Assembly (NCBI RefSeq): GCF_022829385.1
Contig: NZ_JAKSXX010000165.1
Span: 1 to 64,000, forward strand
Direction: 5' to 3'
Source: Methylobacterium sp. J-070
GTDB taxonomy: Bacteria > Pseudomonadota > Alphaproteobacteria > Rhizobiales > Beijerinckiaceae
DNA: 64,000 nucleotides
Each line of letters starts with the position of its first letter. Position 1 is the first letter of the stretch. The notes below the pieces were generated by a model that worked only from the letters and a program-made list of their open reading frames with translations, ran no database searches and was not told the origin of the DNA. Position numbers and translations under genes: made by a program. Below are positions 41,362 to 49,495 of the stretch, piece after piece.

Positions 41362-42582
41362 TTAAAGTGAGCCTCCCAAAGCTCCAGAAAACCACAATTC
41401 TCCCAGTCCGTAACCAGTATCATTTTGCAGCGAAGTGACTTTTGCAATATCCGGTTTGAACACACGAGACGATCCAGTGGTATGCACACGCTCAACAACA
41501 ATCAGTTCTGACGCGCTAAGCCTGTTTACCAAAGCAGGCGAATGTGTAGCGAGTATGATTTGTGTATTAACCGAAGCCTCTCTCAAGCGGTCAACCAAGC
41601 GGTCTAGAGCGTGGGGGTGCAACCCGTGGTCAATCTCCTCCAAGCAAGTGAGCTTAGGCGGGTTCGGATCATGAAGCATCGCGAACAAAGCGATGGAGCG
41701 TATGGTGCCAAACGAGGCTCTTCCGAGCGGCGTTGATCCTGAGAGGCCACTCTCCAAGATGTCTAGTCGGACAGCTTCATCTGCGCCGCCGAGCGGGGTA
41801 AACGCAAAATCCTTAAACCCCGGCAGGACAAAGCGAACATCGTCACATACCAATTCAAATGCACTAGGGTGCTCGATACTCATCCAATATAAAAATGCTG
41901 CCAGATTTGATCCGTCCGCCCGCAGTGTCTCGGGATTTCTCGTCCGAGGCACCGGCAGCCGAATTCGCTCTACGTCAATCTCAAATAGCCGCAGTTGCTC
42001 GAAAACTTGTGCCAGCGCCTCAACCTGCGAAGCCTCGTAATCTTCTCCCAGCTTCCTCAAAGTTGCTAGACCAGTAGACGCTCCCTGGACTGAAATGCTG
42101 CTGGGACGGCGCTTGCGACTGTTCGGCTCAATAGGCTCAACTTTTACGGTGTTGCCGCTCAACGTGATACGGCGCCCTCTTCCGGCAGTACGCTTCACTA
42201 CGATGACTTCATTTCGCTGGATCAAGCGGCGTCCATGAGGATGCCTTTCGGTTGGTAGGATTACACGCTCCCACAGCGTCAGCTTGTATTCATCTGGCGC
42301 GCTCACGCTGGCATGCTGAGTGATCTCGCCAGTGAGATTGAGGCGAATAGCGTCCGCTTTCCGGTCAGCTCCTCTATATTGAAGATTTTCAAATCCACCA
42401 AATTCATCGATAGCGAGCACAAGATCACGTCTCGCCACATCTCCGAGAAATTGAAATACCTTCAATACATTAGTCTTTCCAGCACCATTCGGGCCAACAA
42501 GCACATTCAAGTTAGAGAATGCGATGTCGACTTTTTGTAAGCTGAGAAAATTCTCAACCGAAAGTTGCGAGATTGTTGTCAT
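41362..42582 (-). CDS. RecF/OLD-type AAA ATPase, 406 aa
   Basis: ABC-type ATPase head without a long coiled coil: LSVENFLSLQKVDIAF, Walker A GPNGAGKT (30-37), a signature-like LESGLSGSTPLGRASFGTIR, Walker B LTCLEEIDHGLHPHAL, and H-loop IILATHSPALVN. There is no C-terminal TOPRIM; the partner gene supplies that candidate. ATG 42,582 is favoured over TTG 42,606, though no strong ribosome-binding site is visible. The gene is AT-rich, and the 120 bp upstream even more so, which suggests transfer from a lower-GC host. It lies about 620 bp from the attR border, a usual place for cargo. Confidence 0.87.
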   Translation of the reverse strand: MTTISQLSVENFLSLQKVDIAFSNLNVLVGPNGAGKTNVLKVFQFLGDVARRDLVLAIDEFGGFENLQYRGADRKADAIRLNLTGEITQHASVSAPDEYKLTLWERVILPTERHPHGRRLIQRNEVIVVKRTAGRGRRITLSGNTVKVEPIEPNSRKRRPSSISVQGASTGLATLRKLGEDYEASQVEALAQVFEQLRLFEIDVERIRLPVPRTRNPETLRADGSNLAAFLYWMSIEHPSAFELVCDDVRFVLPGFKDFAFTPLGGADEAVRLDILESGLSGSTPLGRASFGTIRSIALFAMLHDPNPPKLTCLEEIDHGLHPHALDRLVDRLREASVNTQIILATHSPALVNRLSASELIVVERVHTTGSSRVFKPDIAKVTSLQNDTGYGLGELWFSGALGGSL

Positions 42583-42743
42583 GCGCCGCTTGACACCCGG
42601 GCTCAACCCAAAAACTAGGCCTTGCCATCCATCCTACACTAAAGGCGAAAATCGTTTATAATTCGGAAGTTCGGATTTCGCCCTGTCAGAAACATGTAGG
42701 GCGCCTTCCCATAAGACGGCACTCACTGAAGTCCCAGTAAATT

Positions 42744-42890
42744 TCAATCTCCCTTCAAGGGTATGCGATAATCAGGCGGATAGACCCCAATCGCGCGAAT
42801 TGCCCAGGCCATACCAGACTGCTTTCCGGTCTCGAAATTTCCTGCGCTGATACGGAAAGTAAGGCGGCAGGCAACCGCATAAGATCCCAC
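42744..42890 (-). CDS. Possible small protein, 48 aa
   Basis: From GTG 42,890 the frame reads MGSYAVACRLTFRISAGNFE, TGKQSGMAWAIRAIGVYPPD and YRIPLKGD. The composition is unusually protein-like for a non-GC-driven frame, with aromatic residues and a plausible beta-helix pattern. No good ribosome-binding site or family match is seen. It could be a fragment of a larger lost gene. Confidence 0.28.
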   Translation of the reverse strand: MGSYAVACRLTFRISAGNFETGKQSGMAWAIRAIGVYPPDYRIPLKGD

Positions 42891-43202
42891 CCTATGTGTG
42901 CCTGATAGGCGGCGAAGATCCCCGCAGGTGCGCAGGAACGCTTCCCAGCCTTCTCAGAGACTTAGCCTTCAGGGGGGGCTTAAGCCGGCCGGCTCCGCCG
43001 CCCGCTCAGGGTGCCTCAGCCGCCTGCTACATAACATCGGCGACGAGCGTATAGGTCGCGACCCAGGCCTCCCGCACCTCAGTGCCTCCACGCCATCGCC
43101 AGTCAGGTGCGGAAGGCGCTGAAAATTCACGTTTCAAATCAACAGGGGCGAGATGAACAGGTGCGGGATCTAAGCTATTGGTAAGATTGCTTCATGGCTT
43201 AA
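42891..43202. other. Right-end non-coding region of the element
   Basis: About 310 bases between the last possible ORF and the attR core. A 74-aa plus-strand frame (42,898-43,122) is Arg/Ser/Pro rich and not convincing. The last 80 bases are AT-richer and could hold integrase arm-binding sites, but I see no clear repeats. Confidence 0.45.
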
Positions 43203-43217
43203 CTGCTCGGGGAGCCA
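43203..43217 (+). repeat. Attachment site, distal copy (attR)
   Basis: An exact copy of the last 15 bases of tRNA-Asn lies in otherwise non-coding sequence. Bases on both sides differ from those beside the tRNA copy, so the repeat is exactly 15 bp. Chromosomal-style genes resume about 250 bp to the right. Confidence 0.88.
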
Positions 43218-43464
43218 CTGTCCCAATCCCCTGCGATCACCTGTCCGGCAACGCGATTCTTCGCCCGCGCCGAGGCGTGACCGGTCGATGCGTCGTCCTC
43301 AGGGATGGCTCCGATCATCCGAGGCTGTAGGCCTCGGGGGCCCGGCAAGACTTGCCGCGCGGACGATCCTGCCGGGATCGTCATCCGGTCCCGCCTTGAA
43401 ATCATGGGCGAATTTCTGGAACGCCCTGTGCCTGCCCTCACCGGAAGCGGTTGCGAGGGACGTC

Positions 43465-44076
43465 ATGTCGGTGAATGCGGTAACGGGGCCATCCCTCCAG
43501 CGGGATCTCGCCGGCGCCTTGCGCCTGTCGCGCGCGACGGCCGCGCAGCCGGTCGATGCCAGCGCCTTCACCACGGGGAGCCAGGACGCCAGCGCTACAC
43601 AGGGCAGCAGCAGCGCGTCCCAGCCGACCAGCACCGCGTCGACGCCCGCGTTCTCCAACGACCTGATGGCCTCGCTCCTGCAACTGCAATCCGACTTCAG
43701 TCAGCTCGGCCTGCAGAATGACGTCGCGACGTCGACGGCCTCGTCGAGCGCCTCGAACGATTCGACGCTCCTTGACCCGGCGGATGCCAACCAGGCTTCG
43801 ACCGGCGCGGCGCCGGTGCATCACCATCACGGGCACCATGCCCGTCCGGCCGCGTCCGACTCGACGGACGCCGCGCAGACCGGACCGTCCGCCGGCACGA
43901 CGGAGGCCGCCGCGACATCCGGCACGGCCTCGACCGCCGCGACGGCCTCGGCGGGCGATGCCGGCGATGGCCTGCACGCGTTCCTGCAGCAGATCACCAC
44001 GGCGATCGCCGCCTACGCGACCGGCGGCCCGGTCGGTATCGCCGCCGCCGCACTCACGACCCCGACCAAGGCTTGA
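43465..44076 (+). CDS. Ser/Ala/Thr-rich protein with His cluster, 203 aa
   Basis: GAGGGA precedes the ATG; 59 upstream codons in the same frame are open but unsupported. The protein is low-complexity (Ser, Ala, Thr over about 60%). It has a short helix (NDLMASLLQLQSDFSQLGLQ), a natural His stretch VHHHHGHHARP at about 115-125, and a hydrophobic C-terminus AIAAYATGGPVGIAAAALTT. No signal peptide is seen. It is the first gene right of the element border. A metal-binding or secreted role is possible but not shown. Confidence 0.6.
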   Translation: MSVNAVTGPSLQRDLAGALRLSRATAAQPVDASAFTTGSQDASATQGSSSASQPTSTASTPAFSNDLMASLLQLQSDFSQLGLQNDVATSTASSSASNDSTLLDPADANQASTGAAPVHHHHGHHARPAASDSTDAAQTGPSAGTTEAAATSGTASTAATASAGDAGDGLHAFLQQITTAIAAYATGGPVGIAAAALTTPTKA

Positions 44077-44148
44077 TCGGCCCGGGCGCCGGCGGCGCCT
44101 GGAGCGGCAAGCCCCCCTCTGGCATGATCGGGCCGACTGGAGGCCGTC

Positions 44149-44727
44149 ATGTCCCTCACCGTTCCCATCATCCTCGGCAGCGTCCGAACCGACCGCATCG
44201 GCCTCCGGGCCGCGCGTTTTCTGGCGGCGCGCCTGGAGTCGCGCGGCCACGCCGCCCCGCTGGTCGACCCGAGCGAGCTGAAGCTTCCGCTGCTCGACCG
44301 CATGTACAAGGAGTATCCGGCCGGCTCGGCGCCGGAACCGTTGGAGCGGCTCGCCGCGCTCTATCGACGGTCCGATGCCTTCCTGATGGTTTCGGCCGAG
44401 TACAACCACGGAGTCCCGCCGGCCCTCGCCAACACGCTGGATCACTTCCTGGAGGAGTATTTCTGGCGTCCTTCGGCGATCTGCTGCTACTCGGCCGGTC
44501 AGTTCGGCGGGGTTCGCGCGGCGATGCCGCTGCGGGCGATGCTCGCCGAGATGGGCATGCCCAGCATCCCCTCGCTGCTGCCGATCCCGCGCCTCCAGAA
44601 GGCCCTCGACCCCGACGGCACGCCCGCCGAGCCCTGGCTCGAGACCGCAGCGCAGAAGTTCCTCGACGAACTGGAATGGTATGCCGAAGCGCTGCGCGAG
44701 CGGCGCCAGCGCGGAACGCCGTACTGA
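44149..44727 (+). CDS. NADPH-dependent FMN reductase, 192 aa
   Basis: A flavodoxin-like domain: PIILGSVRTDRIGLRAARFL has the 'GS.R..R.G' FMN-phosphate loop, and FLMVSAEYNHGVPPALANTL is the family's 'PEYN.....LKN.LD' element. YSAGQFGGVRAAMPLRAML is the third flavin loop. The length matches ChrR/AzoR-type NAD(P)H:FMN or quinone reductases. It is cytosolic, probably dimeric. It lies 72 bases downstream of the His-cluster gene. Confidence 0.92.
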   Translation: MSLTVPIILGSVRTDRIGLRAARFLAARLESRGHAAPLVDPSELKLPLLDRMYKEYPAGSAPEPLERLAALYRRSDAFLMVSAEYNHGVPPALANTLDHFLEEYFWRPSAICCYSAGQFGGVRAAMPLRAMLAEMGMPSIPSLLPIPRLQKALDPDGTPAEPWLETAAQKFLDELEWYAEALRERRQRGTPY

Positions 44728-45112
44728 TCGAACTCCCACCGGCCGCGCCTGGATCGGGCATCACCCTGAGGCTTTCCGATCACACGGTCGCCCGCGCATC
44801 GGCTCGCGTACCGGCGGCGCCAGGCGGGACCCGACCCGTAAGACGCCCCGCGCGCGTCCGGCCGCTCAAAAACAACGGTCCAACAACCTGCGAAGATGGC
44901 GACTTGATTCGGGACATCGCACCTTTCGGCCGGTTTATGACTGACTTCTGTCTCTGAAAACTCGACATTTCCGAGAAATACTTTGTCGAGCTGATGTCGA
45001 GCCGTCGCGTGGGGGGCGCGGCATGACTGTATTAACCTGTTGCAAAAAGGTGGCTGCAGGGTCAGCCGAAGTGTGGGAGCTTGATCGTGTTCCCGAAAGC
45101 GGACTGATTCCG
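44728..45112. other. Intergenic region with an inverted repeat
   Basis: This 385-bp gap drops in GC toward its right side. CTCGACA (44,961-44,967) and TGTCGAG (44,984-44,990) form a perfect 7-bp inverted repeat with a 16-base centre, and GTCGAG occurs again 5 bases on. It could be an operator for the following gene. An in-frame ATG at 45,023 with GGGGGGC upstream is a possible earlier start for that gene. Confidence 0.45.
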
Positions 45113-45442
45113 ATGAAGATCGACGAGAGGGCGCTCCTTCAAGAGCGCGTGCGGACGCTTGTCCTGCGTCACGCCCTGGAAGCCGTGCTCGACCGCCTCG
45201 CGTCCGCCACGCGGACGGGCGGGAAGAACGCCGAGAGCGAGCTTCTGAGCCTGGAACAGTCCCTGGTCTCGGCCGCCCGCAGCCTCGCGGATCGCGCCAG
45301 CACGCAGAAGCTGGCCATTCTCGTCGCCGTCGAGGACGCGAGCGCCACCATCCGGGCGGCCTTCGACCATGCACAGGAGCGCCTTCAGGCGCCGCCCGTG
45401 GCGCACCTCACCCTGGTCGAGACACCGGCCGCCGCCGCTTAG
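45113..45442 (+). CDS. Hypothetical helical protein, 109 aa
   Basis: Start MKIDERALLQERVRTLVLRH is followed by three predicted helices (ALEAVLDRLASATRTGGKN, LLSLEQSLVSAARSLADRAS, LVAVEDASATIRAAFDHAQE), giving an all-helical protein. An alternative start at 45,023 adds 30 residues that include two adjacent Cys. No family is recognised; it is probably cytosolic. Confidence 0.6.
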   Translation: MKIDERALLQERVRTLVLRHALEAVLDRLASATRTGGKNAESELLSLEQSLVSAARSLADRASTQKLAILVAVEDASATIRAAFDHAQERLQAPPVAHLTLVETPAAAA

Positions 45443-45728
45443 CGCTCGCGCCGGCCCGGTACCCGCACGGTCGCGCCGCCGCAACGACGCGGCGCGCCAT
45501 CCGTGCAGGCGGGCCACCAAGTCGGGCCGGTGCCGCGCGCCGAAACAGACGGACGCGGCCTAGACCATGGCGGTCCACGATAGGCGAGTGCGTCCGGGCC
45601 GCCGTAGCTATCGTGCCTGAGCGTCGCGCTCGCCGGCCCAGTCGCCGGCAGCCAGGCCGTCGCGCCCAACCGAACGGACGGCAGGACATCGCTTGCGGCG
45701 CGCGCCCCAAGCGGACGCGCCGCTCGGT

Positions 45729-45944
45729 TCACTGCTTCGCGCGGTTGATGATCGTCCAGAGGGCCTGGGCCACGGGTTCGGTCACGGTGCGGCGGTACTT
45801 GCGATGCACGAGCTGGCCGTTGTGAAACACGTCCTGCTCCACGTAGAGCCTTTCGCCGTCCCACCGGACGATGTTGTCGGACTCGATCGTCTCCTCCACG
45901 CCGAGATCGCCGCGTAGGATCGAGTTGCCTGTCTGGGGGAGCAT
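45729..45944 (-). CDS. Hypothetical protein, 71 aa
   Basis: AAGGA lies seven bases before the ATG. The sequence MLPQTGNSILRGDLGVEETI, DNIVRWDGERLYVEQDVFHN and GQLVHRKYRRTVTEPVAQAL reads as a compact beta-sheet with a final helix. Composition is balanced and codon use convincing. The frame stays open upstream, but that part is Arg/Cys rich. No family is recognised. Confidence 0.62.
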   Translation of the reverse strand: MLPQTGNSILRGDLGVEETIESDNIVRWDGERLYVEQDVFHNGQLVHRKYRRTVTEPVAQALWTIINRAKQ

Positions 45945-46263
45945 ACGCGCGTCCTTGTTCACGCAGTCGTTCTCGTCGGCGGAGACCCGCCTCCGTGCCT
46001 GCAACGCACGCCCGGAGGCCCTCCGCGTCGGGCAGCATAGGAGGGCATCGGCGCACATGCCAGCGAAGACGCCGACGCTATCGGCCGACCGTAACCGAGG
46101 CGGGATGACGAACGGTGCGAACCGGCGCGCCGCCCGCGCGTGAGCGGCCTCGCATGTGCGCTTCGGCACGGCGAAGCCTTCGCCCGGGTGCGATGCTGCA
46201 CGCGCACATCAGGATTGCTCACAGATCGCCGCCCCGATGTGCAGCTTCGCGACGGAGGCGCCC
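45945..46263. other. Intergenic region
   Basis: These 319 bp lie between divergent small genes. Open frames crossing it are Arg/Ala-rich extensions of the neighbours and not convincing. I see no RNA gene, repeat or clear promoter motif. Confidence 0.4.
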
Positions 46264-46416
46264 ATGCTCGCTCGGCCATTCCGCTTCATCGCCCCTGCGG
46301 TCGCCGCTCTCGGTCTGATCGCCCTGCGCCTCGCGAGCCCGCTGATCGGGCCTACGACGCCGCCGCCGCCAGTCGGCACGGACGACGGACGCGTCGTGTT
46401 CCGGCACTATCTCTGA
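46264..46416 (+). CDS. Small membrane protein, 50 aa
   Basis: GGAGG lies six bases before the ATG. MLARPFRFIAPAVAALGLIA is one hydrophobic helix, then a Pro-rich link (SPLIGPTTPPPPVGTDDG) and a short end RVVFRHYL. It is likely a single-span inner-membrane peptide of unknown role. Confidence 0.5.
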   Translation: MLARPFRFIAPAVAALGLIALRLASPLIGPTTPPPPVGTDDGRVVFRHYL

Positions 46417-46475
46417 GCGCACGCACGATCGCCGGTGAGTCCGGTTCGTCGGGCGCGTCGGCGTCGCGAGCGGCT

Positions 46476-46949
46476 TCAGCCGCGCCGGTCCAGGATCACC
46501 CGCTGCACCGGGCAGGATGCCTGCGCCGTCGGTCCGAGGATGATGTCGCCCTGCTGCGGATTGTTCACCGTGAACGGCGCGGTCTCCTGCAGGCCGATGA
46601 AGCCACGGCCGAGCTGCGGCACGAACAAGTCGCCGCCGAACCGGATGAAGCATCGGTCGAGCACCGCCTCGTAATCGAAAGTCCTCTGCAGCACCGGGCT
46701 CCCGGCCTCGCCCGGGATGCCGCAATAGGCAGACAGGTCGAGCTGGCCGGGACGCGACAGCCGGACCGGCAGAGACTGTCCGGGCAGCAGCGTCGCCGGC
46801 GGTCCGCCGTCCTGGCGCGCCACCAGCACGAGGCCCGAGCGGTTGTAGACCCGGCGCAGGCAATCCGCCGAGGCGCCCGGCACGGCCGCAGCCACCCCGA
46901 CCAGGCCCAGCAGGAGGCCCGCCCATGCGCGGCCGACACGCTTCGTCAC
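46476..46949 (-). CDS. Secreted protein of unknown function, 157 aa
   Basis: A signal peptide (WAGLLLGLVGVAAAVPGASA, cut before DCLRR) leads a beta-rich domain of about 128 residues with four conserved-looking cysteines (DCLRR, SAYCGIP, DRCFIRF, ASCPVQR). Two disulfides are plausible in the periplasm. Repeated 'GQSLPVRLSRPGQLDL' style strands suggest a sandwich fold. No family is recognised. Confidence 0.72.
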   Translation of the reverse strand: MTKRVGRAWAGLLLGLVGVAAAVPGASADCLRRVYNRSGLVLVARQDGGPPATLLPGQSLPVRLSRPGQLDLSAYCGIPGEAGSPVLQRTFDYEAVLDRCFIRFGGDLFVPQLGRGFIGLQETAPFTVNNPQQGDIILGPTAQASCPVQRVILDRRG

Positions 46950-47072
46950 TGGATATCCTCCGCCTGCCGGCCGATCGATCAGTCATGGCCGCCGATGACT
47001 TGAACAGCGGCCGGCGAGATCGCGCAAGTCGCGCGCCGCCACAGCGGCCGAAATGCCGTTCGGGTTCCGCAC

Positions 47073-48323
47073 TCAGCGCCGCTCGTAGAGCAGCCGGGCG
47101 CGGATCGTGCCGGGAATCGCCCGGATCTGCGCGAGCAGCGCCTCGGCATCCGCGTCGGTGGCGTCCGTCTCCAAGACCACGTAGCCGACCTCGCCGTCGG
47201 TCTGGTAGAACTGCGCCGCGATATTGACCTGGCCGCGGGAGAACACGTCGTTGAGGCGCCCCAGCATGCCCGGCAGGTTGCGCTGGACGTGGATGAAGCG
47301 GGTTCCCGTCGGCCGGGCGGGCAGCTGCACCTGCGGGAAGTTCACCGCGCCGATCGTCGAGCCGATATCGGAATAGTCCACGAGCTTGCGGGCGACCTCG
47401 GCGCCGATGCGCTCCTGGGCCTCCTCGGTCGAGCCGCCGATATGCGGCGTCAGGATCACGTTCTCGATGCCCTGAAGGGGGCTCACGAAGGGCTCGGCAT
47501 TGGAGCCGGGCTCGACCGGGAACACGTCGACCGCCGCGCCCTTGAGGTGGCCGTCGCGCAGGGCCGCCGCGAGGGCGTCGAGGTCGACCACGGTGCCGCG
47601 CGCATTGTTGATCAGGAACGCGCCGGGCTTCATCGCCCGGATCTCGGCCTCGCCGATCATGTTGGCGGTGGCGTCCGTCTCCGGCACGTGCAGCGAGACC
47701 ACGTCGCATTGGCCCAGCAGGTCATGCAGGGTCTTGGTCGGCTCGGTGTTGCCGTGGCGCAGCTTGTCGGTGTGGTCGTAGAACAGCACCCGCATGCCCA
47801 TCGCCTCGGCCAGCGTCGAGAGCTGCGTGCCGATATTGCCGTAGCCGACGATGCCGAGCGTCTTGTTCCGGACCTCGAGCGCGCCCGCCGCCGACTTGTC
47901 CCAGCGGCCGGCATGGGCGCCGACCGAGCGCGGCACGATCCGCCGCAGCAGCATGACGATCTCGCCGATGGTCAATTCCGCCACCGAGCGGGTGTTGGAG
48001 AACGGCGCGTTGAACACCGGGATCCCCCGGTCGCGCGCCGCCGCCAGCTCGACCTGGTTGGTGCCGACCGAGAAGCAGCCCACCGCCAGAAGCCGGTCCG
48101 CCGCCTCGAACGCCGCCGCGTCGAGCTGCGTGCGCGAACGGATGCCCAGCATGTGCACGCCCTGGAGCGCCTCGTGCAGGGCCTCGCGGTCCAGGGCCTT
48201 CGGCAGCCGGGTCAGGTTGGTGTACCCGGCCGCCTGCATCAGCGCGACGGCACTGTCGTTGATGCCTTCGAGCAGGAGGACGCGGATCTTGTCCTTGGGC
48301 ATGGAGAGCTTGTCCGGCGTCAT
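47073..48323 (-). CDS. serA: D-3-phosphoglycerate dehydrogenase, 416 aa
   Basis: First step of serine synthesis. The NAD-binding motif is LGIVGYGNIGTQLSTLAEAM. Catalytic Arg, Glu and His are in INNARGTVVDLDALAAALR, the following acidic loop and LTPHIGGSTEEAQERIG. VGCFSVGTNQVELAAARDRG is the signature of the E. coli-type short enzyme. A C-terminal ACT domain (about 340-416, RFIHVQRNLPGMLGRLNDVF) allows serine feedback. Length equals the E. coli type (about 410). MPKDK at 48,302 is a possible later start. Confidence 0.95.
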   Translation of the reverse strand: MTPDKLSMPKDKIRVLLLEGINDSAVALMQAAGYTNLTRLPKALDREALHEALQGVHMLGIRSRTQLDAAAFEAADRLLAVGCFSVGTNQVELAAARDRGIPVFNAPFSNTRSVAELTIGEIVMLLRRIVPRSVGAHAGRWDKSAAGALEVRNKTLGIVGYGNIGTQLSTLAEAMGMRVLFYDHTDKLRHGNTEPTKTLHDLLGQCDVVSLHVPETDATANMIGEAEIRAMKPGAFLINNARGTVVDLDALAAALRDGHLKGAAVDVFPVEPGSNAEPFVSPLQGIENVILTPHIGGSTEEAQERIGAEVARKLVDYSDIGSTIGAVNFPQVQLPARPTGTRFIHVQRNLPGMLGRLNDVFSRGQVNIAAQFYQTDGEVGYVVLETDATDADAEALLAQIRAIPGTIRARLLYERR

Positions 48324-48646
48324 CGGCGTCGATCGTCTGGAGGCGGGCCTTCGCGGCGAGAGGTCGCCGGCCCTGGGGCTTGGACCGCAGGGATACGAGC
48401 CTGCCCTGTGCGATGCAACATGAAGCGCGAATGGGCAGGCCCGCGGGATTTCGGGCCCGGGCGCCCAGTCTTGTCGCGACGGCGACTGACCTCACCCCTG
48501 AGTTGCCGAACATTGAGGCACACTGAATACACAAAGCTGCACGCGTCGTCGGAACTTGTCGGCTGTCCAGGCTTTATAGGCCCCTGTATTGCAACTCCTG
48601 GCTTCCGGCGCGTTCCGGTGCCGACTTCCGACACGGTCTTTCTATC
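48324..48646. other. Intergenic region, divergent promoters
   Basis: These 323 bp lie between divergent serA and the transglutaminase gene. An AT-richer patch at about 48,500-48,540 (for example TTGCCG, 17 bases, AATACA) could hold the rightward promoter, but the match is weak. No ORF or RNA gene is seen. Confidence 0.45.
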
Positions 48647-49495
48647 ATGCACGTCCGCACCGGCTTCACGATCGCCTTCGACACCTTCGGCCCGACGCCG
48701 ATGAACCTGCTCCTGAATGTGCGCCCGGAGCGCCACGGCGATCTCGTCACGCCGGAGGTCATCACGTTCGATCCCCCGGTCCGCGCCAGCCAGCACGTCG
48801 ACGGGTTCGGCAACGTCTGCACCCGGATCGTCGCGCCCGGCGGCCGCATCAGCATGACGGCGGATTTCACCATCGCGGATTCCGGACTGCCGGACGAGCA
48901 GGCGCCGGAGGCGCGGCAGATTCCGGTCCAGGACCTTCCCGACGCCACCCTGGTCTACCTTCTGGGGTCCCGCTACTGCGACACCGACAAATTGTCCGCC
49001 ACCGCGTGGTCGCTGTTCGGCGCCACACCGGAGGGCTGGGCGCGGGTCCAGGCCATCGTCGACTTCGCCCATGAACGACTGCGCTTCGACTACCAGCAGG
49101 CCGACGCGACCCGGACGGCCTTCGACGGATACACACAGCGGGTCGGGGTCTGCCGGGACTTCGCCCATCTGGCGATCACCCTGTGCCGGTGCATGAACAT
49201 CCCGGCCCGCTACGCCACCGGCTATCTCGGCGACATCGGCGTGCCGAAGGATCCGGCACCGATGGATTTCTCGGCGTGGTTCGAGGTCTATCTGGAAGGT
49301 CCCGAGGGCGGCCGCTGGTACACGTTCGACGCCCGGCACAACCGGCCGCGGATCGCCCGCATCGTGATGGCCCGGGGACGCGACGCCACCGATTGCGCTC
49401 TGACTACGAGCTTCGGCACCGCCTATCTGGCACAGTTCGACGTGCACACCGACGAGGTCAGCGAGACCGAGGCCGCTTGGGCGCGAGCCGCCTGA
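48647..49495 (+). CDS. Transglutaminase-like family protein, 282 aa
   Basis: The catalytic triad is visible: Cys in QRVGVCRDFAHLAITLCRC, His in FSAWFEVYLEG context and the following RWYTFDARHNRPRIARIVMA, which holds the Asp/His pair 'DARHN'. An N-terminal beta domain (about 1-110; SMTADFTIADSG) matches bacterial transglutaminase/protease homologues. These are cysteine proteases or peptide-modifying enzymes, often in operons with circularly permuted ATP-grasp genes; no such partner is here. No signal peptide is visible, so it is probably cytosolic. Confidence 0.92.
   Translation: MHVRTGFTIAFDTFGPTPMNLLLNVRPERHGDLVTPEVITFDPPVRASQHVDGFGNVCTRIVAPGGRISMTADFTIADSGLPDEQAPEARQIPVQDLPDATLVYLLGSRYCDTDKLSATAWSLFGATPEGWARVQAIVDFAHERLRFDYQQADATRTAFDGYTQRVGVCRDFAHLAITLCRCMNIPARYATGYLGDIGVPKDPAPMDFSAWFEVYLEGPEGGRWYTFDARHNRPRIARIVMARGRDATDCALTTSFGTAYLAQFDVHTDEVSETEAAWARAA

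Larger units (their letters stand above)
24038..43217. mobile_element. Prophage-like integrative element in tRNA-Asn, about 19.2 kb
   Basis: It is bounded by 15-bp direct repeats (CTGCTCGGGGAGCCA) that start in the tRNA 3' end. Inside are a tyrosine integrase beside the tRNA, a repressor/YdaS switch with matching operators, an MT-A70 methyltransferase, replication-type winged-helix proteins, a small-terminase-like gene, a partial tail module, a second recombinase and an ATPase/TOPRIM-like pair. No large terminase, portal, capsid, sheath, tube, fibre or lysis cassette is recognisable. It is therefore a decayed prophage or a phage satellite. The repressor and ATPase regions are visibly lower in GC than the flanking chromosome. 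Confidence 0.87.

Noticed and set aside
42898..43122. A 74-codon ORF near attR
   Set aside because: Arg/Ser/Pro-rich composition, no ribosome-binding site and no pattern.
24038..43217. CRISPR array or retron in the element
   Set aside because: No regularly spaced repeats and no reverse transcriptase motif were found.
43800..43860. His-rich stretch as an engineered tag
   Set aside because: It lies inside a native high-GC gene with a Gly interruption and no vector sequence.
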